Shown here one piece after another: positions 54,508 to 63,902 of a stretch of 64,000 nt of DNA (the first letter of the stretch is position 1; every line of letters begins with the position of its first letter). Made by a program: the position numbers and the translations under genes. This DNA comes from Phormidium tenue FACHB-886 (lineage in GTDB: Bacteria > Cyanobacteriota > Cyanobacteriia > Elainellales > Elainellaceae), in the NCBI RefSeq assembly GCF_014764505.1, contig NZ_JACXWX010000004.1:248001-312000 (forward strand). Reading direction: 5' to 3'. The notes under the pieces were generated by a model. That model was given only the letters and a program-made list of their open reading frames with translations, was not told the origin of the DNA and did not search any database.

Positions 54508-55272
54508 TTAAAACAAGTTAAACCGCTGGAGCTGCCCCTCGATCGCCTGTGGCAGCACTTTATGCAAATCAGTTTTGTTGCGGAACGATAGACGATTGCC
54601 ACTGGGTAAGTCAAATGGGAATTGCCCGCCTACTTCCGATCGCTCCATGTGGGCCAATAAAAGCTGCTCAATCCGCTTACATTGCAAGGCATAGCCTACT
54701 TCGACGCAGACCTTGGGGCTAGGGATCGGCTGGGGTGGATTGCTGTTTAGCTGCAGGATAGGCGTGCCATCAGCAATAAACAGCAGGCTTTTGCGGATCT
54801 TCCGCATGAGGGCACTGTTGAGACGGATGGGGCTATCGGTGAGGCGGTGCGATTCTTCCAGCGTCAGCGGGAGGCGCGATCGCTTATTTATCCGTTCAAG
54901 GATGGCTTGCAGCTCCTCGCGCAGTAGCTCGCTCGAGTCGGGATAGTCCGTTTGGTAGCAGAAGAAAATGATTGGATCGAGAGCGGCCATTACCTCACGC
55001 TTAGTGAAGTAGATTTCGTGGCTAATTAGATCAATGTTTGAGATGGCATAGCCACCACTGCCTTCAACATAAAACTCGACGGCTTCTCCTTCCAAATAAC
55101 GCTGAAACCAATTGCTTTTTTTAACTTCATCACTGTCTTCTAGGAAGTCAGCCCGAAGCGCTGATTTTAGCAGGCTATTTTTACTCAGGCGCAGATCGTG
55201 CGGACGTTTCTCTAATTCGCGGATGGGTTCGTATTCTTGAATGTACCAAGCTTTCAGCGCGATGATTGCCAT
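54508..55272 (-). CDS. Protein with C-terminal TIR-like nucleotide-binding domain
   Basis: The 254-residue protein is annotated by its C-terminal half. The motifs FFCYQTD (103-109), SLLFIADGTPI (162-172), PKVCVEVGYAL (186-196) and FPFDLPSGNRLSF (218-230) match, in order, the pattern of TIR-like nucleotide-binding proteins (F-S/C-x-Q-x-D, then IAD, then NVxxExGYA, then PFDL). Some members cleave NAD+ in defence systems; whether this one does is unknown, although E191 stands where the TIR-like family has a glutamate. The first 95 residues are unassigned. No second defence gene lies beside it. It may be a housekeeping protein. Confidence 0.7.
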   Translation of the reverse strand: MAIIALKAWYIQEYEPIRELEKRPHDLRLSKNSLLKSALRADFLEDSDEVKKSNWFQRYLEGEAVEFYVEGSGGYAISNIDLISHEIYFTKREVMAALDPIIFFCYQTDYPDSSELLREELQAILERINKRSRLPLTLEESHRLTDSPIRLNSALMRKIRKSLLFIADGTPILQLNSNPPQPIPSPKVCVEVGYALQCKRIEQLLLAHMERSEVGGQFPFDLPSGNRLSFRNKTDLHKVLPQAIEGQLQRFNLF

Positions 55273-56013
55273 GATGCACGTTAGTCTGTCTGTTGAAGGG
55301 GGATTGTAGAGCGAGTCTCAGGTTTAAAAGCGATAACAGCACCCGTTTGAAACAGTCAAGGGATTTCCTCTCTTTATATACATTCTATCCGGAGTTACAG
55401 GAATCAGACCATCGTTCACGCTAGCCGATCAATTTCCAGCAGCTAAAACGATGTAATTACCTTGCAGTGCTCCCTTTAAACTATTAGAGGAAATATTTGT
55501 CGTTTCGATCGGATGCTGTTCTTTTTAACCGAGACAGATTCAACGGACTGAATAACGAAGTAAACAGTAGTTTGTACCTCATTTACTAAAGGACAGTTAA
55601 CTCAAGATGAATAACCTTAGAGCTAACAACTGAACCATCGGCTGTTAAATCTGCCGGAAGCTTTATTCGCTTCATGCTTTTACTATACTTCCTCTAGCTG
55701 AAGATGCGCGACCACGACACTAAAGTTTACTTTAATTGAACCCTAGCGCTGATTAGTAAAGATAACTCAAAGTTCTTTGAAGTGGTGACGATCGTCTGTG
55801 CGGATAAATGTTAAGTCTGGCTCCATATCTGCAGCTGGCTGTCTAGATTGGACGGGACTAAACCACAGGAGCAGCTTTACTTCAGTGATCCCAATAATGC
55901 AAAATGGGAACAGCTAAATTCCTTTACTAGCAGTTTTTGAAGGCTATACCTTACAAGGTTTCTAAAAATATCTTCTTTATTTCACTCTTTAAGTCAGAAT
56001 AATACTCTGAGTT
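55273..56013. other. Intergenic region, nothing recognised
   Basis: 741 AT-rich bases between divergent genes with no open frame of note. The region must hold the promoters of both; no regulatory motif was identified. Confidence 0.5.
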
Positions 56014-56565
56014 ATGACTCACTCTATTTCCGTAGGCGTTCCTCACTTTCAAGAGCATGACCGCTTTAATCCAGTCACCTCTAGCGATCGATTGCCTGCA
56101 GAAGTGTACGGAGCAGCGCTCGATTACCTAGTTATCGGCTGTGTTGATTTGGTGTTCACTTGTCAATCGCAGGTGCTGCTTGCGAAGCGCAATCGCCCTC
56201 CGCGTGCTTCTTGGTGGCTGATTGGCGGCAGAATGACTGCAGGCGAGCCTCCAGTGCAGGCAGCAATTCGCAAAGCTGCTGAGGAAGCAAACTTAAAAAT
56301 GCTATCGCCCGATCGCTTTCAGCTCATTGGCGTTTATTCTACCTGCTTTGCCAGCCGCTCTCAGCCTCCACAACGCCATGGTTTACACAGTCTCAACATC
56401 ACCTATCAAATTGAGCTGAGTGAGTTTGAGAAAGACGCGATCGACCTGGACCCTTCGGAATATGAAGCTTGGGAATGGGTCGAGCTGGAACAAGTAGGCG
56501 ATCGGTTAGAAACTTGGGAGCCAATGGACGAAGCATTGCTGCAAGTTCTCAAGTCTCTTCCCTAA
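56014..56565 (+). CDS. Nudix hydrolase, GDP-mannose mannosyl hydrolase-like
   Basis: The 183-residue Nudix protein has an N-terminal part (AALDYLVIGCVDLVFTCQSQVLLAKR split across) and a box GGRMTAGEPPVQAAIRKAAEEANL that follows the Nudix pattern except for K in place of the first E after R and N in place of the last G. The metal-binding EE pair is present. The WWLIGGRM form is typical of the GDP-mannose hydrolase subgroup. The substrate is unproven. It is convergent with purK, whose stop lies three bases beyond. Confidence 0.8.
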   Translation: MTHSISVGVPHFQEHDRFNPVTSSDRLPAEVYGAALDYLVIGCVDLVFTCQSQVLLAKRNRPPRASWWLIGGRMTAGEPPVQAAIRKAAEEANLKMLSPDRFQLIGVYSTCFASRSQPPQRHGLHSLNITYQIELSEFEKDAIDLDPSEYEAWEWVELEQVGDRLETWEPMDEALLQVLKSLP

Positions 56566-56568
56566 GTT

Positions 56569-57723
56569 TTAAGCTGGATACCAGATCGCCTCTGCCTGCT
56601 TTGCCATTGCTGCTGCTGCCGATCGCCCTTCTCCTGCCTCCAGCCGCAGCGTTACATGCCCCAGCTTGCGTCCCGGACGCGAAACCGACTTGCCATACCA
56701 GTAGACATGCGATCGCGGCAATGCCGCCAGCTGCTGCCGCTTCTCCCAATAATCGCTCTCTACCGCCTCATAGCCCAACAGATTTACCATCACTGCCCCT
56801 GCACAATTGAGCACTGGGCTGCCTAATGGCAATCCGCATACCGCTCTTAGCTGCTGTTCAAACTGAGAAGTTTCGCAGGCATCGAGGCTATAGTGACCGG
56901 AATTGTGTGTCCGGGGTGCGGTTTCGTTGACCAGCACCCTGCCATCCTGAGTCAAGAAGAACTCGATGCCCATGATGCCTACATAGTTGAGGTGATTGAG
57001 TAGTGTTCTGGCGATCGTCTCCACCTGTTCCACTACTGCTGCCTCAAACTCCTGCGTCACGAATACCCGCTGGCAAACCTGATTCACCTGCTGCGTCTCC
57101 ACTACCGGGTACACAACTATCTCGCCATTAGGCGATCGGGCTGCCATTACTGCCAGTTCACGATCGAAAGGCACAAACTCTTCTAGCAGCCAAGCCTCAG
57201 GACGGGGCGGCAGCAGATGGGACTCTAGCGTTTGCTGGTCTTTCACAACGATCGTACCGCGACCGTCATAGCCAAGCCGCCTCGCCTTTAAAACTACCGG
57301 AAACCCAAAAGTAGCAAGGTCTTCCCCTACTGCAACTGCCATAAACTTCGGTGTAGGTAGTCCTAACTGCTGCAGATAGCTGCGCTGCTCATACTTGTCT
57401 AGCAGGGGAACCAGCGATCGTAGCTCCGGATAAAACTGAGTACCGCGCTGCTCCAAAGCAGACAATCCTGCTAGATCGACAAATTCATTCTCAAATGTGA
57501 TTAGATCGCAGATTGATGCTAGTTCAGCCGTAGCGTTGGCATCATCGATCGGCGCATAAACGGTTTGAGTAGCGATTGCCACTGCTGGATCGGTCGGCGC
57601 AGATGTTTGGATGGCTAACTGAAGGTTTAGCTTTTGGGCGGCGGCTGCCATCATCCAGGCTAGCTGTCCTCCCCCAATGATACCGACTCGCTTGATGCTA
57701 CTCTGCTCAATCGGATTCGTCAT
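56569..57723 (-). CDS. purK: 5-(carboxyamino)imidazole ribonucleotide synthase
   Basis: The 384-residue ATP-grasp enzyme makes N5-CAIR from AIR and bicarbonate in purine synthesis. The N-terminus VGIIGGGQLAWMMAAAAQ is the PurK signature, VVLKARRLGYDGRG is the ATP-grasp lysine region, and GIEFFLT and NETAPRTHNSGHYS form the catalytic end. It overlaps the upstream M67 peptidase gene by four bases (ATGA), so translation is coupled. Confidence 0.96.
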   Translation of the reverse strand: MTNPIEQSSIKRVGIIGGGQLAWMMAAAAQKLNLQLAIQTSAPTDPAVAIATQTVYAPIDDANATAELASICDLITFENEFVDLAGLSALEQRGTQFYPELRSLVPLLDKYEQRSYLQQLGLPTPKFMAVAVGEDLATFGFPVVLKARRLGYDGRGTIVVKDQQTLESHLLPPRPEAWLLEEFVPFDRELAVMAARSPNGEIVVYPVVETQQVNQVCQRVFVTQEFEAAVVEQVETIARTLLNHLNYVGIMGIEFFLTQDGRVLVNETAPRTHNSGHYSLDACETSQFEQQLRAVCGLPLGSPVLNCAGAVMVNLLGYEAVESDYWEKRQQLAALPRSHVYWYGKSVSRPGRKLGHVTLRLEAGEGRSAAAAMAKQAEAIWYPA

Positions 57724-58241
57724 ACGCCATCCTTGCTGACCTCGCTAATTGCTTCCGATAGGAACTGATGTTGCTCATCCAAACTCCAGCACTGCAGATC
57801 AACCGCTTGGTGTTGCTGCACCGAAACAATTAGATAAGAATACTCTGCCCATGCCAGCAGACGATCGCATTCTGAAGGGACGGCAGCATGATCAGGATGT
57901 GAATGATAGATACCAATCACTTGAAGCTGCGGCACTGACGAGTCTACGCTGGTGCAATCGCGCCCTCTCTTTTGGGCTGCTAGCAGGTCTCGTGGATCGA
58001 TCCAATAGCGATCGCGTCGGGACGCGGCATCCTGCTGTTGAGAAGCGCTTGGCAAAATAGCTTGCACAGCCGCATCTGCATCTTCGCTCCAAGCATTTTG
58101 GGTTTCGATCACCTCTACCAGGTTCTTTCGGTGGGTTTGGCGATCAATGGTGCCAAGCAGGATGCCACAGCACTCTTCTGGATAAGCTCGTTCGGCATGA
58201 GCAATAATCTGTTGACGATGGATTGCCTGAAGACAAAACAT
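57720..58241 (-). CDS. M67-family JAMM metallopeptidase
   Basis: The 173-residue protein has a JAB1/MPN+ zinc motif: an upstream glutamate (ECCGILLG at about 22-29), then HSHPDHAAVPSECD (about 113-126). Such enzymes cleave isopeptide-like bonds or remove ubiquitin-like tails, for example MoaD/ThiS-type proteins; the substrate is not known here. It overlaps purK by four bases and follows the dienelactone hydrolase by 12 bp, so the three genes form one operon. Confidence 0.85.
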   Translation of the reverse strand: MFCLQAIHRQQIIAHAERAYPEECCGILLGTIDRQTHRKNLVEVIETQNAWSEDADAAVQAILPSASQQQDAASRRDRYWIDPRDLLAAQKRGRDCTSVDSSVPQLQVIGIYHSHPDHAAVPSECDRLLAWAEYSYLIVSVQQHQAVDLQCWSLDEQHQFLSEAISEVSKDGV

Positions 58242-58253
58242 AGCTCTAGCTTT

Positions 58254-58913
58254 TTAAGCGATAAGATGCTGCTGGAGGAAAGCAAGCAAGCGATGCCAAG
58301 CATCTGCTGCTGCTTGTGCATTGTAAGCTTCAGGACGGCTGTCATTAAAAAACGCATGACCGGCATCAGTGTAGGTATGCGCTTCGATCGCCCCGCCTGC
58401 TTGCCGAATATTACTCTCTAACTGGCGTGCCGCTTCTGGGGTGACAAAGTCATCCCGCTCACCAAAAAATCCCAGCACTGGCGCTGTCAGCTTGGCAAAA
58501 TCTGGCTTGACATTGGGATGAATGCCGTAGAAATCGACCACCGCACCGATCGACTGGCTCACGGTTGCCGCCAGCAGCGCTAGCTGTCCACCCATGCAGA
58601 AGCCAACTACCCCCAATTTTTGGCTAGTCACTGTTTCTTGCTGCAGCAGAAAATCTGCTGCCTTTTGCAGCTCCTGAGCAGTGCCATCGATGTTTAGCGC
58701 CATCAGCATCTGCCCTGCGGCATCGGGCGATTTTGTTGTCTCTCCGTGAAAGAGGTCAGGTGCAAGAGCCGTGTAGCCCTCTGCTGCGAAGCGATCGGCA
58801 ACGTCTTTAATGTGCGGCACCAACCCCCACCACTCCTGGAGAACCAATACTCCTTTGCCGTTTGGCGCTTCTGGAGTCGCCAAATATCCTAACTCTTGAA
58901 CGTCTGTCCCCAT
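58254..58913 (-). CDS. Dienelactone hydrolase family protein
   Basis: The 219-residue protein has the typical short dienelactone hydrolase fold: VLVLQEWWGL at the N-terminus, the nucleophile elbow GFCMGG with a cysteine, the acid in FGERDDFV and the histidine in DAGHAFF. The substrate is unknown. It is the first gene of a unit with the M67 peptidase and purK (gaps 12 bp and -4 bp). A second family member is at 8488-9237. Confidence 0.92.
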   Translation of the reverse strand: MGTDVQELGYLATPEAPNGKGVLVLQEWWGLVPHIKDVADRFAAEGYTALAPDLFHGETTKSPDAAGQMLMALNIDGTAQELQKAADFLLQQETVTSQKLGVVGFCMGGQLALLAATVSQSIGAVVDFYGIHPNVKPDFAKLTAPVLGFFGERDDFVTPEAARQLESNIRQAGGAIEAHTYTDAGHAFFNDSRPEAYNAQAAADAWHRLLAFLQQHLIA

Positions 58914-58969
58914 TTTAGTCTCCCGTTCGACCCTCTATATGATGAAGGGAGTCTGGCGATCGGTCAATC

Positions 58970-59992
58970 TTAGCGCTGACCCTGCTTGTAGCGAGTTGGC
59001 AGAGTATTCAGACAACACCGATTGCGCCCTAGTGCTTTAGCTCGGTAAAGTGCTCGATCGGCTGCTGTAATAAATTCTTCCAGGGTAGAGGGCTGATGCG
59101 GCTGCAACCCTACAACGCCCGCACTCAATGTCACATTACCTACAGGCGAATTCGCGTGAGGAATTGCTAGTCCTCGCACCTGTTCACAGACAGTCTTGGC
59201 AACATGAACCGCCCCTTCTACTTCTGTGTTGGGCAAAAGAATTGCAAACTCTTCGCCCCCATAGCGAGCCACTAGATCTGCCGGACGTTGGACAGCCTGT
59301 TGAATCGCTTGGGCAACTTTTTGAAGACAGCAATCGCCTTTTTGATGTCCGTAGGTATCGTTATATGTCTTAAAAAAATCAATATCGCACAAGATCAGCG
59401 ACAGCGGCAGGCGTTCGCGCAGCGTTCGCTGCCATTCTTGCTCAAGATACTCATCAAATCGACGCCGATTGGCAACGTCAGTCAAGCCATCTACTAAAAC
59501 AAGGCGCAGCAGCTCTCGGTTGGCTGCCTCTAGCTGCTTGTTAGTTGCCGTGAGCTGTTGCTGAAGCTGTGATTGCTGAATTAAGCGCCGCATCCGCTGC
59601 CGCAGCACTGCAAAATGAACTGGCTTGGTCACAAAATCGGCTGCGCCTACTCCAAAGGCACGATCGACTGATTCTTGGTCATCTAGCCCAGTGATCATTA
59701 AGATTGGCGTAGAGTCACCACCCGGAAGCGCATGCAGTTGGGCACAGCACTCAAACCCATCCATACCAGGCATTACACCATCCACAAGCACAATGTCTGG
59801 CTGAAAGTGGCTATAGAGCCGCAAGCCTTCTATTCCCGTCTCGGCTTCTACAATGCAATATCCTTCTTTCTCCAACCCAAGCCGCAAATGAATCCGGACG
59901 ACGGCGTCGTCGTCGATTAGCAAAACTACGACAGGTTGAGCAAGCGGCTTTATGGTTAATCGTTCTGGGTTCATCCGCTCTAACACTTCCAT
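58970..59992 (-). CDS. Response regulator with GGDEF diguanylate cyclase domain
   Basis: The protein (about 340 residues from ATG 59992) has a receiver domain (VVVLLIDDDA; phosphoacceptor aspartate in VLVDGVMPG; lysine in VTKPVHF) and a GGDEF domain. A frame open to TTG 60058 adds 22 residues that are not required. The active-site motif is GGEEF, and RPAD five residues before it is an intact RxxD inhibition site, so it should make c-di-GMP and be feedback controlled. The cognate histidine kinase is not in the window. It is alone in its unit. Confidence 0.92.
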   Translation of the reverse strand: MEVLERMNPERLTIKPLAQPVVVLLIDDDAVVRIHLRLGLEKEGYCIVEAETGIEGLRLYSHFQPDIVLVDGVMPGMDGFECCAQLHALPGGDSTPILMITGLDDQESVDRAFGVGAADFVTKPVHFAVLRQRMRRLIQQSQLQQQLTATNKQLEAANRELLRLVLVDGLTDVANRRRFDEYLEQEWQRTLRERLPLSLILCDIDFFKTYNDTYGHQKGDCCLQKVAQAIQQAVQRPADLVARYGGEEFAILLPNTEVEGAVHVAKTVCEQVRGLAIPHANSPVGNVTLSAGVVGLQPHQPSTLEEFITAADRALYRAKALGRNRCCLNTLPTRYKQGQR

Positions 59993-60234
59993 AGCAGTCT
60001 CAGATGAGGGTGGAGGAGTGTAATCAATGTGCCATTGAGAGACATTCTCACACCCCAACTGGGATTGCTATGTCACTATGCAACTCATGTCCCCCATACC
60101 TATGCTTTAGAATACCCATCTACAAGCGCTAGGACGCATCACGCTAACGCACTCCTATGAATACAGACCAGCGCAAAGTAGTACTCTGTAGGCACATAAA
60201 ATACACCTACGCAAGATTTTCAATTTTAATCAGC

Positions 60235-60798
60235 TCAACTAGTGCTTTGAGGGGAGCTAATCAAAGCAACTTCCACCTGTTCCTCGTCGAGTTGAGCCAG
60301 TTCCACTCGCAGTCCCGGACCAAAAAACCGCTCAATTTTCTCGCGCTTGTGCTGCCACTCGTCGAAAGTGATCATCGGCGACTCAAACTCCAGCACCAAC
60401 GTATAAGCATCCTGACGCTTCTCCTCGTAGATTCCTGAGAGTACCGGGCGTTCCTCATCGGTGGGGCTTAAGCCTAAATATTCCAGGGTGCTGTCTAGGT
60501 GCGCTTCTTGACCGTAGCGGTAGCGGGTCACATCCTTACGAATTTGATTTTGCGTGTCAGTTGCCTGCTCTTCTCGTAGCGTCAGCACCTCTGGGGATGT
60601 AGGCTGCATGAACGGCACAGGCTTTAATTCGGCTGCTTTTAGCGCCAACCCGCCCAGAAGGAGAGGAATGCCGTAGAAAAACCCAACTAAGTTTAAGGTA
60701 GGGTTGCCAGTGGCATAAGCAACAAAGCCAGTGATGGAAAGAATTCCGCCTATCACTAAGCCAACGGCTCCTAGCGGAATTTGGCGTAACATGTTCAT
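60235..60798 (-). CDS. DUF2854 membrane protein
   Basis: The protein has about 187 residues from ATG 60798 (MNMLRQIPLG), chosen because the upstream 15 residues do not fit. Two hydrophobic helices cover about residues 8-50 (GAVGLVIGGILSITGFVAYA and LVGFFYGIPLLLGGLALKAAE), followed by a soluble domain. It matches the cyanobacteria- and plastid-restricted DUF2854 family, of unknown function. A photosynthesis-related role is often assumed but not shown. The gene is alone on the minus strand. Confidence 0.85.
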   Translation of the reverse strand: MNMLRQIPLGAVGLVIGGILSITGFVAYATGNPTLNLVGFFYGIPLLLGGLALKAAELKPVPFMQPTSPEVLTLREEQATDTQNQIRKDVTRYRYGQEAHLDSTLEYLGLSPTDEERPVLSGIYEEKRQDAYTLVLEFESPMITFDEWQHKREKIERFFGPGLRVELAQLDEEQVEVALISSPQSTS

Positions 60799-60923
60799 GG
60801 GGTTCAGTTTGCGAGTCGAGCAGCCTACTTGACAATTATTCACTATCTTGGGAACAGGTGCGGAGAATCCCTCACCGATCGTCTCATTAGATTTAGATGC
60901 GGAGCTAAACCGGAGCCAAACCT

Positions 60924-61109
60924 ATGTCAAACCTACAAGATGCCCAAGCACTGCGCGATCGCTTCAAGCTGATCCAAAGTAAGCGCGACTCCCTAGTTCG
61001 TTTGCTAGAACAGCCCAACCTGGGCACCCTGCGAATTGACGTGAGCCAAGCGCTAGACGAGATGGATGACCTGATCGAAGAATTTGAGCGAACCTTCCCA
61101 GAAGGATAA
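60924..61109 (+). CDS. Small conserved helical protein
   Basis: The 61-residue protein is fully helical and acidic at the C-terminus (DEMDDLIEEFERTFPEG). It has no recognised domain and no signal peptide. It is the first of four plus-strand genes (with the ferredoxin, a 70-residue protein and a DUF3326 protein). It has a clean ATG and codon use like its neighbours, so I take it as real. Confidence 0.65.
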   Translation: MSNLQDAQALRDRFKLIQSKRDSLVRLLEQPNLGTLRIDVSQALDEMDDLIEEFERTFPEG

Positions 61110-61270
61110 GCCCTTCGTACTTTGTACTTCTTTAAAGTTATCCATCCGCTCAAAGCTTTGTGGGCAGGCAAAGTCTACCCACAAAGCCCTAAGCAGATCC
61201 TTAATCTGCTATAGGTAGAAAGCTGAAAGATTTTCCTGCGCGATTGGGAGCGCTTGCCAAGGAACCGTCT

Positions 61271-61606
61271 ATGTCGAACACTTACACCGTTGAAATTCAC
61301 CACCAGGGCGATACCCACGTCCTGTCGATTCCAGAACACGAAACGATTTTGTCTGCTGCCCAAGCCGCAGGGATAGATTTGCCATACTCCTGTAGCGCTG
61401 GTGTCTGTACTACTTGTTCTGCTCTAATCACTGAAGGGACAGTCGACCAAACAGACGGCATGGGCGTTAGTCCGGCTTTGCAAGCTCAAGGCTATGCGCT
61501 GCTTTGCGTTGCCTACCCCCGATCGAACATCAAGCTAGAAACTGAACAGGAAGATACTGTGTATCGCTTGCAATTTGGTCAGTTTCAGGAGGGCAAGACA
61601 AAGTAG
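61271..61606 (+). CDS. 2Fe-2S ferredoxin, plant type
   Basis: The 111-residue ferredoxin starts at ATG 61271 with AAGGA upstream; an open frame to 61244 is ignored. The cluster motif CSAGVCTTC with the fourth cysteine in LLCVAYP is complete. It is longer at the C-terminus than photosynthetic PetF, so it is more like a specialised ferredoxin than the main photosystem I acceptor. It lies in a plus-strand group with DUF3326. Confidence 0.93.
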   Translation: MSNTYTVEIHHQGDTHVLSIPEHETILSAAQAAGIDLPYSCSAGVCTTCSALITEGTVDQTDGMGVSPALQAQGYALLCVAYPRSNIKLETEQEDTVYRLQFGQFQEGKTK

Positions 61607-61630
61607 GGTGCTTGATTTACGAGTTGGTTT

Positions 61631-61843
61631 ATGGTGACGAACTTTGTGACGATCGAGGTGGAGCTTCAAAGTTCTCCAGCTCAGTTACAACAGGTAATTT
61701 TGACTGAGTTAGGTAGGGTGGGGGAGCCGTTGCGTTGGGCGATCGTATGCATAGATGCTGCTCGGCAGAAAGCCCGGGTAGAAGCTGTCGTTATAACGTT
61801 GAGCGACTTTCCCATTCCTTTTGCTTCGGTAACCACGGTGTGA
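61631..61843 (+). CDS. Small protein of unknown function
   Basis: The 70-residue protein (MVTNFVTIEVELQ) sits between the ferredoxin and the DUF3326 gene, with gaps of 24 and 4 bp. The sequence is a regular alternation of beta and helix segments without recognised motif. Tight spacing suggests co-expression and a related role. Confidence 0.6.
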   Translation: MVTNFVTIEVELQSSPAQLQQVILTELGRVGEPLRWAIVCIDAARQKARVEAVVITLSDFPIPFASVTTV

Positions 61844-61847
61844 TCGC

Positions 61848-62909
61848 GTGAATCAGAGTTTATCTCAGCGTCCCTTTACAGTTGTGCTGATCGTGCCAAC
61901 GGGCATTGGTGCGGCAATTGGTGGCTATGCAGGGGATGCGTTGCCCGTAGCGCGGGCGATTGGGCAGGTTGCCGATCGACTGATTACGCACCCAAACGTG
62001 CTGAACGGCGCACAGCTTTACTGGTCACTGCCAAATGCGCTTTACGTCGAAGGGTATGGGCTAGACCAGTTTGCGGCAGGTGAGTGGGGCTTGCGTCCGG
62101 TGCATCAAAATCGAGTGGGATTGGTGCTGGATCAGGCGATCGAGCCAGAGCTACGCCTGCGTCATTTGCAGGCGGCTGATGCTGCCAGAGCTACACTGGG
62201 GCTGAATTTGACTGAATACATTGTCACAGATGCGCCGCTAGGTGTGGAGCTACGTACGGCAGCATCCGGCGCAACTTGGGGCACAATTCAGCATCCAGAT
62301 AGCTTGCTGCGAGCTGCCGAGAAGTTGATCAAGGTTGCCAAGGCAGAGGCGATCGCCGTTGTTGCCCGTTTTCCTGATGATGAGGGGAGCGAAGCGCTGA
62401 CGAGCTATCGCCATGGGCAGGGAGTCGATCCGTTAGCAGGTGCTGAAGCGGTGATTAGCCACCTGGTTGTGCGGACGTTTCAGGTTCCTTGTGCTCATGC
62501 GCCTGCACTGTCGCCGCTGCCGCTTGATCCGCAGCTGTCGCCCCGATCGGCTGCCGAAGAATTGGGGCACACGTTCTTGCCTTGCGTGCTGGTGGGACTG
62601 AGTCGAGCACCGCAGTTTGTGACGCCTAAGCAGGAGCGAGCGTCGGATATTTGGGCAGATCAGGTAGATGCTGTTGTGATTCCGGCAAGCGCCTGCGGCG
62701 GGAGTGCGGTGCTGAGCTTTAGCCACAAAACGCAGATTATTGGGGTGAAGGACAATCGGACAAGGCTGCAGGTGATGGGAGAACATCTGGGGCTACCCGT
62801 GCAGGAAGTTGAGTCTTATTTGGAGGCGCTAGGGGTTTTGGTAGCGCATCGGGCAGGAATCAATGCGGCAGCGTTGCGTCCGGGGATATCGCAGATCCAG
62901 AGTTTTTAG
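61848..62909 (+). CDS. DUF3326 protein
   Basis: The 353-residue protein starts at GTG 61848 (MNQSLSQRPFTVVLIVPTG split). The sequence VLIVPTGIGAAIGGYAGDA at the N-terminus and the C-terminal VLVAHRAGINAAALRP are typical of DUF3326, a cyanobacterial and plant-plastid family of unknown function. No catalytic motif is recognised. It closes the small operon with the ferredoxin. Confidence 0.88.
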   Translation: MNQSLSQRPFTVVLIVPTGIGAAIGGYAGDALPVARAIGQVADRLITHPNVLNGAQLYWSLPNALYVEGYGLDQFAAGEWGLRPVHQNRVGLVLDQAIEPELRLRHLQAADAARATLGLNLTEYIVTDAPLGVELRTAASGATWGTIQHPDSLLRAAEKLIKVAKAEAIAVVARFPDDEGSEALTSYRHGQGVDPLAGAEAVISHLVVRTFQVPCAHAPALSPLPLDPQLSPRSAAEELGHTFLPCVLVGLSRAPQFVTPKQERASDIWADQVDAVVIPASACGGSAVLSFSHKTQIIGVKDNRTRLQVMGEHLGLPVQEVESYLEALGVLVAHRAGINAAALRPGISQIQSF

Positions 62910-63100
62910 AATTTGCACTTAGTTAATTTACTCCAGGTTAATTTGCTCCAGATGGGCTAGATGAGTGGGTCAAGGTTTGGAATGTGAAGTTTTGTTGAAG
63001 CAAAAGCGCTAGCAAAATCCGTGCTTTTTCTCAACCGATTTCGTACTGCCAAAGCCACAATTCAAATATCAGATGACCCACTATGCCACAAGGATAAGCA

Positions 63101-63880
63101 ATGCAGCTTCGTCAATTCACTCTGGGTTTTGCTGTTCTTACAGCGATCGCCTCTGTTCTGTCTGCTGGTTCTGCTCACGCAATCTCATTCAATGTGACCA
63201 AGGGCGTTGCTAATCCCTGGACTGGTGCCACCAATCAGGGCGCTTATTCCGAATACGCTACGCTCAAAGACACTGTTACGGTGGATTTTAACAACGGCAA
63301 AGTTCCAACTAGTGGGTTTGCCAAGTATTCCTTTACTAAAGCCGATGGAAGTACCAGGGTACTTGCAGATATGTGGGCACCGGTAGGTCCCAATGGTGAG
63401 AAAAATACCTCCACCTATCTGGAAACCTATGCAGGTAGCAACGTAGTTATTGACCTTGCATCAAATCTGAACTATTTCGGTATTAACTGGGGCGCAGCAC
63501 ACACCGGCAATATTTATTCCTTCTACAACGGCAACAATCTCATCCGCAGTTTTACAACTGCCGATATTGACAAGGCAGGTGGTTTTGCCACCTATTCTGC
63601 GCTGCACCCCGGCAGCAACGAAGCTGGCGCACAGCAGCAAGCCAATGGCAAATACTATCAGGGTAATGGCTATGTCCACTTCTACTCTGAGGGTAAAGAC
63701 GATATCTTCAATCGCATTGTCATTTCTCAGTCGGGCGGCGGCGGTTTTGAAACCGATAATCACTCCTTCCACAAGGGCAACGATCGCTTTAAAGATGTTC
63801 CTGAACCTACGATGACATTGGGTTTGCTAGCAGTAGGGGGTGGCTGGCTCCTGCGCCGCAGGCAATCTAGAACAGCGTAG
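63101..63880 (+). CDS. PEP-CTERM surface protein
   Basis: The 259-residue protein has a Sec signal peptide at residues 1-27 (LTAIASVLSAGSAHA) and a C-terminal PEP-CTERM sorting signal: VPEPTMTLGLLAVGGGWLLRR, that is, PEP, a hydrophobic segment and a basic end. Residues between are beta-rich. Such proteins are sorted by the exosortase system to the cell surface. The function is unknown. A terminator follows at 63947. Confidence 0.9.
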   Translation: MQLRQFTLGFAVLTAIASVLSAGSAHAISFNVTKGVANPWTGATNQGAYSEYATLKDTVTVDFNNGKVPTSGFAKYSFTKADGSTRVLADMWAPVGPNGEKNTSTYLETYAGSNVVIDLASNLNYFGINWGAAHTGNIYSFYNGNNLIRSFTTADIDKAGGFATYSALHPGSNEAGAQQQANGKYYQGNGYVHFYSEGKDDIFNRIVISQSGGGGFETDNHSFHKGNDRFKDVPEPTMTLGLLAVGGGWLLRRRQSRTA

Positions 63881-63902
63881 TCTGAGTTCTGTCTAAATTC
63901 TG

